A stretch of DNA of 64,000 nt from Tetragonia tetragonoides (lineage: Eukaryota; Streptophyta; Magnoliopsida; Caryophyllales; Aizoaceae): assembly GCA_038025085.1 (NCBI GenBank), contig CM076145.1:50881206-50945205 (forward strand), written 5' to 3'. The notes beneath the pieces were generated by a model, which ran no database searches, was not told where the DNA came from, and saw nothing but the letters and a program-made list of their open reading frames with translations. Shown here piece by piece: positions 25,297-39,200 of this stretch. The translations under genes and the position numbers were made by a program. Within the stretch, counting starts at the first letter, position 1. Each line of letters begins with the position of its first letter.

Positions 25297-26599
25297 GGTG
25301 AGAAACGGAACAGCGCAGATAACAAAAGAAAATGTGAGATAAAATGAAGTACAGATTGCGGAACCGAACGACGCCGAACGGAATGCAACATGAAAAAGAC
25401 GAAAATAACAAGCCTTACAGTCCCACACCCCACTTCTCTCTCCTAAGACTGTCTCCACCACCAAAACCCCATCTCACTTCCTCTCTCCTCTGATATCCAC
25501 CACCACCACCCCACATCTCTCTCTTCAGCCCAACTCCACCACCACCACAGCACCACCAAAACGCCATCTCACTCTCTCTCTCTCTCCTCTGATCTCCACC
25601 ACCATCGTCGACCCCCCATATCTCTCTCCTCAGTCCATCTCCACCACTACCCCATCTCACTTTCTCTCTCCTCTGATCTTTCTCCCGCACCACCACTACC
25701 ACCCAATCTCCCGTACCATAATCCCGAAATCCCTCGCACCACCGATTCCACCACCTAAGCTCCTCCCCGGCCTCAACCACCACTGCCTGTCGGGTCCGCT
25801 CCGTCCTAAAGTCGGACGTTTATGGCTCCAATTTAGATGGTCCAAGTCCTTCATCTGGTGGTTTCTTGGTGGTGATGGCTGGTGATATGGTGGTGATGGT
25901 TTAGGTTGATTAAGAAAGTATATGAGGCTCTTCTCAAAAAAAAAAAAAAAAAAAAAAAAAAGCAAAGCATATGACAAAAATACCGTCATATCATATGACG
26001 GGTATCAGCACCCAAAACAAAGCCCTGGACATTTTGATGTCTGTTCTGTGGTTTGATTTCTATGACTGTCAACCAAAAAAAAAAACAGATTTTTCAATCA
26101 TCATTTGTATGGAAGATTGAAATTCCTTTCAAAACAAGGATTTTGGACAGCTGATGCATAATGCATTGGCCCTCGTTTTTCGAGGACATTTTTCTTCCAT
26201 TACTGCTAATGTTAAAATTCATCACGCAATATATCTTAATCAACAAGCCCATACACAGCGCTGACAAAAAAAATGGCATTCCACAACAGGAACCAATATC
26301 AGTAATTTATCATTTCTGTTTTGGCCGCAGGAGTTTTTCACCAGGTTACAATGCTCATCCACTCTGCCCCTTGTCCATTGATGCAGAAGATGCTGCACCA
26401 GAGCAAAATTACAGGGGATACTATAAAGAATGTTGAAATCTTAGATAAAGCAACCTATAACATAACAAGTATAAATGCTGTATCGACAAATCACTGTACA
26501 CTGTAGTAGGTGCAAAGCACAGATGCAAAATGACCTAAGAAAATTAGAGATTAGGTACAAAGGTGTCATCACACGATGCAAGGTAATGCCCACGTCATT
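25297..26599. repeat. Intergenic: CT/CCACCACC-rich tandem repeat and a poly(A) tract
   Basis: About 25434-25690 holds roughly two and a half copies of a unit of about 125 bases made of ctctctcctctgat and ctccaccacc words. A 25-base A run follows at about 25938-25962. The order (repeat-rich body then poly(A)) could be a retroposed sequence, but no target duplication was found. G-rich minus-strand frames across it are low-complexity. The right part is the 3' flank of the STY kinase gene. Confidence 0.45.
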
Positions 26600-29500
26600 T
26601 CAGTGGTTGCCTCGTCTAAGAGCTGAAAAGAATCCACCATGCCAGTCCTTGTTACGTTCTTCTCCACTGCCAACCTGTTAGCAAACAACTCATTTAGATA
26701 TCTCAAGAGTTTTAACAGGCAAAGAAGGATCCATCACATGAAGTTATGCGATAACATTATAGACTTGGGGGTGGGGTCACTTGTGGACCAGTAAAACTCC
26801 AGAAGTCAGTGTAGTATTTTTTGGAGACTACACCTAGTCAGTTCTAGACCTGGCAAACGGGTCGTTCGGATCTTTTCGGTTCGGATCATTTTCGGGTCAA
26901 CTTGTATGGGTTTGGTTTCAAGTTGTTCAATATGCTTCGGGTTCGGTTCGGTTACGGGTCAAATATATTTGGGTCGGGTATTGATTTGGGTTTCCAGTTT
27001 TTTACGAGTTCGGATTCAAGTCGGGTTTATATTATTGTTAGTCTTACCAATAACCATGCGATATAATGATTTGTTTATTGTTCCCCTTTCAAAAACAATA
27101 GAAAGATGTTTCTAAGTCTCAAAAGTGGACTTTAAAGAGTTAAATACTATTATCATACTATCTTAAGGACACAAATAAGCAAAAGTGAAAGTTTGTAGGC
27201 TTGCAATCTTTCAAATTCGGTTCGGGTTCGGTTTGGATTCGGTTCGAGTTCGGGTCATTATTTTGCGGGTCGCATTCAAATCGGTTAACTTTTGGCCATT
27301 CTGATCAGATCGGTTTCAAGTCGGGTTAGGTTTGGGTCGGATTGACTTCGGGTTTTGGTTCACCTTTGGGTTTACTATTCGGGTCAAAATCGGTATCGGG
27401 TCCGGTATTTCGGGTCGGGTCAACTTTGCCGGGCCTAGTCAGTTCTAACAAAAAAACTGTCGCACTAAAAATGAGAAACTATCCATGAATAATGCGGGCA
27501 CTAGCTGAGTGATAACATTAAATTTACCTCTTTGGCTATTTGCTGCAAAATTGGTATGACTTCGGAGAAATCTGGTCTCAGTGCCGGATCCTGCTGCCAG
27601 CATCTTTCAAGCAGCTCAGTAAGCTTTGGATGAGTGTTCTTAGGGATAGTTGGCCGTAGACCCTGATACAATTCCAAGACATATATATGTAGCAGAACTT
27701 TTAGAATAACAATCAAGTTGTATGATACATAGGCTAGAAACTATTGAAAGCAGACAAATATAAACACAGGAAAGAACCTGTGACACTTGCTCTAAACAGT
27801 CTCCTATCAACTCAATCCCTTTCAATTACTTCAAATATCACCGTTTCCCAACCGACACCGCAAACATCATTAAGGGGGGCACAAAGCATTCCTTGAAATA
27901 ATATGTAAAAAAAAGGCAGGGAAAAATTGGGGTTTACCTTCTGCACTACCCCAACAGCTGCTTGTAATGGAGTTAAGTACTCATATGGAAGCTGTACCAT
28001 AAAACGTAATGAAAATGTGACTTGGAAAAATGAAGAAACAACTTTACGATCTAAAATCCATCTGAAATAATCTGGACTTCATACCTTTCCTGTTAGCAAT
28101 TCCCACAATACGACTGCGAAACTGAACACATCAGCTTTGTGATCGTATGGCTTGTGTTCAATAACCTTGAATTTGAAAAAGTGACAATAAAGCATAAATT
28201 CAGCAACCAATGCAACTAAAAACACACAATTTTGGCCATCAATATGCCTCTTCCGTTGTTCCTATCAGATTCAAACCTCACCCATATGCTTAAAGAACAT
28301 GTGCAGTACAAATTTTCTACATTAAACCAGCATATAATAGCCCAATGGACAAGTAATTTAATCCTGTTTTTATTTTATGAGCGTAACAGTTGGCACACAA
28401 GACCTTACAGAATGTTATTATTGGACGCAGAGTCATAGATGATCAAGTGTGAAACCACTTTTTCACAAGTCATGGAGCTAAGGCCATTGCACAAGGAAAC
28501 CCACTGGCGAATTCTATCACTGACTATCAGTAATGATCTAGATAGAATCTCAGGCGAGGTAAACACACCCTATAGCAAGAAGGGTAGGTTCAGTGGATCT
28601 CATATCCCACCAACATCAACATCAACATCAACATTACCCCAGTGCCTCCAACGAGGCTCCCGCCTAGGCAGGGTAAGGGGGGGTCGGTTGTACGCAGCCT
28701 TACCCCTGTGAGAGTCTCACAGAGAGGCTGTTTCCGTTTGACCCGAGATCCGAAGTGCGACGACCATCGACAACTTCACAATGAATAAGAAGTGCCGACA
28801 GTTTTATGAGCCATTTTGCTTTAGTCCATTACATTCCGAAGCCAAAAAGTAAAGTAGCTTTTGGCTCCACTGGAAATGGTGGACAGTGGATCTCATATCC
28901 CACCAAGCACCAATAAATGTAGGGTATTATAAGCATCCAGAGTTCCAGACTGACACATGCTTGACACCCATAGACAGAATTTGGAAGTTAAACTGGAAAT
29001 CCACACAATTGAATACAGTCGAGTGGAGTTAACAATTATCCAAAGAGGTTCATTTAAAATACCAATTTGGTCACTTGGGGCTGCTTTCCATTATCTCTAA
29101 CATAAAGTGGCATTTTTCATGGAAACAGCCTCTCTGTGAGACTCTCTTCTTACAGGGGTAAGGCTGCGTACAACCGACCGCCCTTACCCTGCTTAGGTTG
29201 GAGTCTCTTTGGAGGCACTGGGGTAATGTTAATGTTAATGTTAATGTTAATGCATAAAGTGGCATTTTAACTCTCTAGGTTCAAGTACAGTAACTTCATT
29301 CTGCAACCACTTTCCTCACAAAATCACACACACAAGGAAAGATTAACAGAACGAACCCCACACACTAAGATCTTCAGCATACAAATATGAGGAAACAACG
29401 AGAGAGATTAAGAAAAAATAACAGCTTCGGAGCAACTTTAGTAAAATAACAGGAACACACCTCGGGAGCCATCCAACGATAAGTTCCAGTTTCTGCAGTC

Positions 29501-29948
29501 ATAACACCTGATTGAGCCTTTACTCTTGCAACTCCAAAATCTGCCACTTTAACCACCTGAGAAGAGGTTCAAAGAAAATCATTATGAGATTAGTTCCTTT
29601 ATAGTTTCTTGGCGGGCACTTTCTCTGTTCTAAACTTAGTCGCACACATAGTAGTATAATCAGTCCTTTCACAAGTCCACATAGCACAAATATGGAAATC
29701 TGTCAAATATACACTCTTAGGGCATGTTCTTTGCAACTGGTTTCCAGTTTTGTCCAGTTTGTCCCAATTTTCACCAGTTACCAGTTATAAAATACAGTTT
29801 TGTCCAGTTTTCCCCAATTTGACCTAGTTTTGCCCAGTTTCTCCCAGTTTAGTCCAGTTTTGATATTTTGACATATTAAACATAATATTTAAATATAAAA
29901 TATTTTAAATCAAAATATAAAAATAAATATATGCATAAATTATTAAAC

Positions 29949-29981
<33 letters not shown>

Positions 29982-30192
29982 TGACAATAATAATAAAAAT
30001 ATTATTTTTATTATTATTATTATTACTAATAATAATATATAATAATAATATTATTATTATTATTTAATATTATTATTATTATTTAATATTAATATTATTA
30101 CTATCATTATTATTATTATTATAATATATTTACTACTATTACTATTATTATCAATGTAATTATTAAAATTATTATTAATTTTATCATCATCA

Positions 30193-30266
<74 letters not shown>

Positions 30267-33200
30267 TGTCATTACTATTATGATTGCTATTATTTTATTA
30301 TTTAGTAGTAGTAGTAGTAGTAGTAGTATTTCACCAGTTTTCCCCAGTTTATCCCAGTTTTCACCAATTTGACCCAGTTTCTCCCAGTTTTCACCAGTTA
30401 CCAATTAGACTTTTCAGTTTTCACCAGTTTTGCCCAGTTTTGTCCAATTTCTCCCAGTCACCAGTTCCAGTTACCAGTTGAAAAGAACGAGCCCTTAGAA
30501 TATACCAAATGAGCAAAACTAGATTAAGCTCATTTTTGCTGTGCTAAGTGCTAAGTGCACATGAGATAGCAACTTGATGTAGTGGGCCACAATCAGCATG
30601 AATCACCCCAATAAGGTAAGCAATTACAAACATGCAGCTTGAGCAGACAATACATTGTGTAGACCTTCTTTTCTTTTGTGTAGATAAGATGACCGTTTTC
30701 CTGGCTGCCCTTTCTAAGGGCCCAACCCAGTACTTTAACAAGCATTGCTGGAAGGGGATAAGGGGTAGGGAAATCCTTCCCCACAAATGGCTCTAGTGAG
30801 ATTTGAACTTGGGTGGAGATGGCACCCTACTCAAGTCCTTACCACTAAGCTACCTCTTTGGCAGCTAACATATGTACAACGTGTAGTAATAGAAATATGC
30901 ATTGATCAACTTTAGCGACTAGACAGGAAAGACAGTCAAGCCCTTGTTCTCCCCCTCTAAGACAAGTCCTAACAAGGTTAAGGTTAAGATTTCTCCTACA
31001 TAAGTGCTTCGCTGAGTACTTTCTGACTTTATTGTAACAATAAAAATTAGAGCTGGACTACGAGCTGCACATCCTTGTAATGCAATTTATATCTTTCAGA
31101 GCATCACTAGAGACCTTCTCATGGACTATTACCAAAGGGCTTCAAAAGCTTATTTTCTAACCAATATACACATAAGAAGACCAAAAATCCCATAATCGTC
31201 AAAACTTTTTAATACTTCATATATGAAAACAAACAGTTAGATCAAGGAAAAGGAAATTCAAAGACTCAATAAACCAAGCACCTTCTAAAATTCTTTATTA
31301 AGTTTTCAAATAGAATTAGACATAAAATACAAAAAATTGTACCTCATTTTCATCCATCAGAAGATTGGCAGCCTTTAAATCCCGGTGGATGATATTATTC
31401 TGATGCAAATAGTTCATTCCTTTCGAAACATCAATTGCTACTTTCAAGAGGGATGGGAGCTTGAATGTGCCCCTGTGCTTGTGCAAATAGTCATACACAC
31501 TTCCACCCGACATAAATTCTGAAGCGAGCCAAGTATAAAGAAATGAATGTTTAAGGTGATGTACAAATCTCTGAGCAGTGAGCCAAACAAAACAATATTA
31601 AAGTTGATTAACACGTAATTAACAAAAGAGAAGGAAAAGTTTGAAATAATTCCTTAAAAGAGGGGTTGAGAGAGAAGGGCAGCCCAGTGCACAAGATTCC
31701 TGACGAAGTGGGATTTAGAAGAAAAGAAATGTACATTTCTAGTATTCACTATTCGTCAAGGCAAAAACCGTGTTCATAATTACCTGTAACAATGCACAAA
31801 CTTGGAGGTTTTGTGCAAGCACCAATAAATTGAACAACATTCTTATGACGAACTTTCCTGCAAAATGACAGAAGGTACGTCTCGTATAAAGCCACAACAA
31901 CAATCTCGGATTGAACAGCTTGCCATATGTTACATTTACTTAAATGGAAGAACATTCTTACATGATCAACCTCACTAATTTTGAAATGACGCCTAGCATA
32001 CAATAAGAACAATTTTAAAATGTGTGAAAGAACTTCGCATGGAACTTTACTTAGCTGAATCGAACATAGTGTGAATAGGTACTCCATGAATACCACAGAT
32101 GAGTCTATATAGCTCCACCATCTATCATTCACAACATTTTGTCCATAGTGCACAAGGGATTTACTAGAAGGTAAACAAAATATTGCTTAGCGCCTTAGCC
32201 TACTTTATGCTTTCTTGCCTCTGAACCTTAGAATGGCTTAAGACTGATATTACAAAGCAGAACCCAATATGATAATGATCAATCATGAGGTTGTCCTAGT
32301 TGATTTACGTATTCTAGGAGTTGAGCAATGAGGATGATAAGGTATGTTATCACTAAAATGTAAATTAATTAATGATAAATATTAAGGACAAGGACATATG
32401 CATAGGAAAGGTGTACAAGGACTATAAGCATCTTGAACTTCTTGAAATATGCATAGGAAAGGTGTACAAGGACTATAAGCATCTTGAACTTCTTGAAAGC
32501 AAGGAATCAAACCTCATGATATATACTTCCTGAGCAAACTCTTTCTGTAAATCTGTATTTATACGCTCAGCCTTAAGAACCTTAATAGCCACATCCTGAC
32601 TACAGTATGTACCCTTATACCTGAATCAATTGAACAGTAACCTGATAAATATTCTGAATATGCAAAAATCTCTGTTCTTATGATAAAAGCTCGACTAACT
32701 TACAGATCACCATATGATCCAGACGCAACTTTATTCTCAAATTTCAAACGTCTAGGATCAATTTCCCATACATCAGTCCCGTCATTGGGTATCTCCACAT
32801 GGTCAGTCTTTGATTCAATCGGGGTTTGCTCATTCTCATCCAAAGGGGATGATGATTGTTGACTGCGCCAAGAAGAATTCTGTGAAGCCAGAAAGGTAGC
32901 ATTGTTCATCACTCACAACATTAATGCATTAGCAACCACTGCCAAAAACAGAAACATAAAAGGAATCAAAAAGGATGGGCTTTTATTTGAAGGAGATAGT
33001 ATCAGTTAGCAAGGACAACTCCTCTCTTTCCTTTCCCTCTTCCCCAGCCCCATTCCCAAAAAACGAAAAACAAGAAAGTTGACTGCTTTTAATTTTTATT
33101 CTTAACTAATGTAGAACCTCAGTCCACAGATTTTCCTTAAACCAAACCTGTCAAACGGGTCTGGCGGGTCGGATTCTGTTCTGTTGTAACGGGTTAGGAT

Positions 33201-36200
33201 CGTTTCCGGGTCGGGTCGTTTTCGGGTTCGGGATGAGAAGGGCTCAACCTTGACCCGGGTCAGCATCACCATTTAACATTTTTTTTCTCCATTAATTCTT
33301 AACTAATATTTTGTTCAAATGAAGCATTAAGGAAAGTTTTACATTATTTTAACTTCTAAGGACCATGAATATACTTTTTAAAATGTTTTGTACATTTATA
33401 AATATATTATATATGCTATAAGAGAAATTAATTAGCGATATGCCGACCAATGGTGGATAAAAGTCAGCTAAAGTGGTTATAAGGGCCACCGATTTGGGAA
33501 AATAACGTAAATATATTTTAAAACTGTCGACTTGTCAAAAAGACATTCCAGTCTATCTTTTTTATTCAATATATAAGATGTTACTCAAATTTTCGGGTCA
33601 AATGGATCGACCCATAAACGGGTCGGGTTTGACCAAAGAATTGTCGGGTTTAACGACTTAGGATCAAATCGGGTTTTAGGGTCGAAAAAACTTTGTCAGG
33701 ACCCCTAAAAACTGGTCGTGACGGGTTCACGGGTCGGTCAGTTTTCGACATGTCTACTTAAACCTGATGCTAAAAACAGATACATAGGCCATCAGCACTC
33801 CCCTTTTCCTGCTCCTCCCTTTGGTAATTTATAAAGTCCACCTTAGGTTGCTAATAAACAATGGATTAAAGGTTTAGACACATGTTAATGAATGTAGCGA
33901 CTCCAAAAAAAAAAAGTGTTAATACATGTAGAAATACCATTACTTTCTACGCTCACATGCAAAGATCATTCAATACGAAAATGATCGTAACAATTGTCAA
34001 ATGCAACTCAAATCACATGTCTATATATTGGATCAACAGATCAATTTGTGAATGGACAACAGCTTTCCTCAAATTATTTTGTTCAAAGTGCCTATTAGAA
34101 GGCAATCGTTCTGTGAACTGGCATTTCGTATCTAGAACAGGACAAATTTGTGTGCACGAACTACCTTTCCATGTAGCCAAGGTAATGTTTTCACCCAAGT
34201 CCCATTTTCCTAGACCTTTTTAACCTCAATCAACTCCACAACAACTCATTCAGAGTAAGCGAACCTAAGCTTTTTGAAGGGAGAAGAGGTGCCACTCAAC
34301 TCCATTTCGTATCCCGAGGTCTAATGCTAGCAAAACTCCTCAACTAGAACAGAACAAATTTTGTGTGCATGAACTACCTTTCCACGCAGCCAAGGTAATG
34401 TTTTCACCTAAGTCCCATTTTCCTAAGACCTTTTTAACCTCAATCAACTCCACAACAACTCATTCAGAGTAAGCGAACCTAAGCTTTTCGAAGGGAGAAG
34501 AGGTGCTACTCAACTCCATACTAATCAGTGAAAAATTTCTTTTCTACGGTAAAGGAGACTCAAAATTCGTCCATTTCCACCAACTAGATTCATAGCCATA
34601 AACAAAAAATCAATAAATCTTCAACTCGCATAGCCTAAAGTTGAAGATTGAGTTTTTCCCATTTGAGGGGGGAGGGGAGGAGCAACACTTTTTTAGATAA
34701 AGGGAAAGTACAATAATAAGAAATCAATTGCACAGCATCGGAGAGGTCGAGAGGATAAGGCATCCCCTCCATAAAAGCGTTACAAAATTCCCCAATTATG
34801 TTGCATATCAGCAATAGTATAACCCTGATATTCCCCTGCAGCCCTAGCCCATAATGAAGCTAGGTATGTGACCTTATCCCACAGCAAAATAGAGCAGCAG
34901 TTGAACACCTGTGTATTCCTCTCCAACCATATGCACCACAATACCGCCAAAATAGCATTACGCCTCAACATCTTCCTCTCCTTCCCGCCCCCAAACCCAA
35001 AAATCGCATCTGCAAGAACGCCTCAACACTAGAAGGATAGATCCACACCTCAAGACTAGAATGAGGGGAGGAGCAACATAGAAGAGAAGAAAGAAAGTGA
35101 CACAAATGATCTAACAGTCAAAAGCAAGTTCATACACCATCAAAGAAGATCCATTTCAGAACCAGATAATAACATCTAGTAGTAGGGACAATAATTATTA
35201 CAAGAACAGTAATCATAACAGCAACAATAACAACTAATATTACTTCAAGCAAGAAAGTACCTCAATTCTTTTAACTTCTCTTTCTAAAGCAGATCTGAGC
35301 CTTTGAGTCTCCTACAAATTTGAACAACAAGTCAATCAAACAATCAATCAGCATCCTGAACATTGGAGTTGATGTTTACATTTCAAACCTTTGGCTCCCC
35401 GAAAGACACAAAATATTTCAGCATCAAGAAGAAAACTTCTTAAACAAAGGGGCACAGAATAATGCATGTGAAGAATGCAATTAATCAATGGTTACATAGA
35501 AAGATAAAACTTTTGATGAATGAAGTCATTAACAATTTCAGACACTGAGTTGACAATTGAGCGACAAACTTTATGATGTTAGAAATCTAGAATAACTGGC
35601 CGTAGAGCATTTTAGATACTTTTGACTTGTTTAGATTAGGATGTCATTTTTACACCAGCATATTACTCCCCCCGTCCCAAATTTGTTTTCCGCTCAAACT
35701 GTTATGGTCTTGTGAGTCACAAGTTACAAAGCACTCATATAATTAGGACGGACAACTCCCCCCTTGTTACCGGAGAAAGCAACAACCCCCACCCCCACCC
35801 GCACTTTGGTCGGTGATCGCCGACCGCTCTACCAAGGTCGGTGACCGCCGACTTTACCCAGCCCAACCCACTTGGGGCTGAATAGACCTCCGATCATTTC
35901 GTTGGAGCCCCCAATTGATCCCTGGCGAAGTTTCAGCGCCGAGGACCAGCAAAGTGTGTGGCTGGAATCGCCACAGCTCGCAGGAGTAACTACTTCCTCC
36001 AGTCGGGAAGCCCGACAATTGACAACCCACTAACAGCACCCCACACAGCCGTGGTACAAGGAGCGACCATCGGTTTTTGGGCCCGAAAAGTCGAGCCCGT
36101 CGCCATCGTCCTCCGCCCCAGAACAAACCCCGCCAGAGACAGGTATTAGCGCCGTGGTAAGCACCGGCGAACCCCTACCCACCAGTCCCGAGGCTCCCGC

Positions 36201-39200
36201 TGAAACCCAGTGGTCTCTACCCCACAACGTTTATTTTTCTGTCAGACCCCTTTTTGCTTGGATTTGACCCTCACTTTAATTTAGTTTATTATTATTATTT
36301 ATTTGTTGTTGTTGTTGACTTCTTTGACCTTGGAGTTGTGGCACGTGAGTTTGCTGTTTGTGTATTGCTTTTTGTACGCTATTTTTGTGTGCTACTCTTC
36401 CTGTTAGTGGAACCTAGTACCTTTTCCAGAGAGTTTGTGGGTGTTTGCTTTTGTTTGGTTTCTCTAGCCTATTTTTTTATTATTATAATAGTAGTAGTAT
36501 TATTTAACTAATAGTATTGCTACTTAAGTTAGTTGTATTATTGTTTCTGTTGTTATTATAAGTAGTACTATTATTGTTTTTTGTTCCCTTTGTTGTTGTA
36601 TTTGTCATAATAATTACTATTATTATTATTTTTAGCAAATTTTGTTTGCAAGCATAGACTTTGCTTGTTATATAGTTACGATCTGCGTTACCTAACCTTT
36701 TTGTGTGCTATTACTTATTTAGTTTCATGGCTTTTCTAATTTTTTTGAGTTAACTGCTTGACCCTTTTTTGGTCGATGTGGCGTCTTTGACTTCTATTGG
36801 TAGAGTTAGGGTTAGTCCTTTGGTGAGCTCTGGGTCTCGAAGGGGGAGAGTTGAGGCAGATAGATTGCGGTTTGGCACATGGAATGTAGGGACACTCACG
36901 GGAAGAAATCTAGAGTTAGTGGAGATTTTAGAAAAATATAAGGTTAATATCGTGTGTGTTCAGGAGACGAGGTGGTCGGTGCCAAGGCAAAAGAGATCAA
37001 TGGATTCAAACTTTGGTATTCAAGGTGTTCGAGTCAATGGAATGGGGTCGGTATCTTAATCGATAAGGAGCTTAAACAACATGTTGTAGAGGTTAAGAGA
37101 ACCAATGATAGGATCATGTCTATTAAGGTTGTGGTGAAGGAGGAGACCTTCAATGTCATTTGTGCTTACGCACCGCAAGCAGGGTTGGATATGCAACTTA
37201 AGCGTCGCTTTTGGGAGGAGTTAGATGAGGTTATTCAGCAGATTCCCCCTAGTGAGAAACTCCTTATAGGAGGAGACTTCAATGGACATATAGGGGCTAC
37301 TTCGGATGGGTATTTTGGTGCACATGGAGGTTTCGGGTATGGAGTTAGGAATGATGGTGGGACATCGATATTAGATTTTTCGACTGCGTATGATGTGATG
37401 GTAACCAACTCCTACAACAAAAGAGAAGAGCACCTAGTTACTTTTAGGAGCAGTACCGCTAAGACCCAAATTGATTACATTCTTGTTAGACGTGGTGATT
37501 GAGAATTGTGCACGGATTGCAAGGTTTTACCAGGTGCGTGTGTGTCGATCCAACATAGAATGGTCGTTTTAGACCTTAAGATGAAGGGGTGGAAGAGGAA
37601 GAGAAGTTCACATAATTGTACCAAAATCAAGTGGTGGAATCTTAGAGGAACTTTGGGGAGTCAATTTAAGGCCAAGGTTGAGTCGGATGGCATCTGGAAA
37701 AGAGAAGGAAATGCGAGTCAAATGTGAACGGGAGTGACGGATCTCATTAGAAATGCGGCAAAGGAGACCTTAGGAGTTGCGAGAGGGATAGGAAGTAGCA
37801 AGAAGGAATCCTGGTGGTGGAGTGAGGACATTCAACACAGGGTGAAAGCCAAGAAGGTTGACTATAAAGCTCTAATGGATAGCACTACAGATGAGGAAAG
37901 GGTGGAGAAGCGAGAAGTCTACAGAACGGCAAAGAAGGAGGCAAAGAAATCAGTTGCAGAAGCCAAAAGTAAAGCCTATGAGAGCTTGTACCAAAAATTG
38001 GCAACTAAGGAGGGAGAAAAGGACGTCTACAGGTTGGCGAGAGCTAGGGAGAGGAAGACTAGAGACCTGGATCAAGTTCGTTGTATTAAGGATGAGGCGG
38101 GACGAGTTCTCGTGGACGAAGCGGACATCAAGAGAAAGTGGCATGGGTATTTCAATGAGCTTTTTAATAATGGTGGGGATGTAGACATTTCATTGGGAGA
38201 TCTTAGCACATCCGAGCAACACTGTAACTACAGCTTTTGTCGTCGTGTTACGAAGGAAGAAATCAAAGGGGCCATGAGGACGATGAAGAGTGGAAAGGCA
38301 GTAGGGCCAAATGAGATACCCATAGAGGTATGGAAGAGTTTGGGGGAAGAAGGTTTATCGTGGTTAGTTAGGCTTTTCAACATGATTCTCAAATCTGCAA
38401 GGGTGCAGGAGGAGTGGCGGCTCAGCACATTGATTCCTCTATACAAGAACAAAGGAGATATTCAAAGTTGCAACAACTATAGAGGTATTAAGCTACTCAG
38501 TCACACCATGAAGCTATGGGAGAGAGTGATTGAAAGAGACTAAGGAAGAGCACTCTTATCTCGAAGAACCAATTTGGTTTCATGCCAGGGAGGTCAACAA
38601 CAGCTTAGACGTTCTATGGAGTACTATAGAGATAGACAAAGGGACTTGCACATGGTTTTCATTGATTTGGAGAAGGCTTACGACAGGGTACCCAGAGAAG
38701 TTATGTGGAGGTGCTTGGAATCCAAGGGGGTTCCAGTCGCCTATATTCGAGTTATTAAGGATATGTATGAAGGAGTGAGGACTAGGGTCAGGACTACTGA
38801 GCAATTTTCTATAGATATTAGGTTACATCAGGGGTCATCGCTGAGTCCCTTTTTATTCGCAACCGTTATGGATGAGCTCACTAAGACTATTCAGGGGGAT
38901 GTGCATTGGTGTATGTTGTTTGCTGACGACATTGTTTTGATAGACGAGACTAGAGGTGTTAATGCCAAACTAGAACTTTGGCGGGATACACTAGAGTCAA
39001 AGGGATTTAAGTTAAGTCGGACAAAGACCGAGTACTTGGAATGCAACTTCACGAGAGATGGGGTTGCCTCGGATATGGAGATTAAGATTGGTACTGAAGT
39101 TGTACCGAAGAGGGATTGTTTCAAATATCTTGGTTCAATCATACAGGGCAACGGCCGGATTGATGATGACGTGACCCATCGTATCAGAGCAGGGTGGCTA

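Noticed and set aside
25415..25990. Gly/Arg-rich minus-strand proteins across the CT/CCACC repeat
   Set aside because: The frames are low-complexity translations of tandem repeats, open in several frames, with no start context or homology.
35663..35754. Stowaway MITE (tactccccccgtcccaaattt)
   Set aside because: One convincing end only; the opposite end is not recognisable before the RTE LINE begins.
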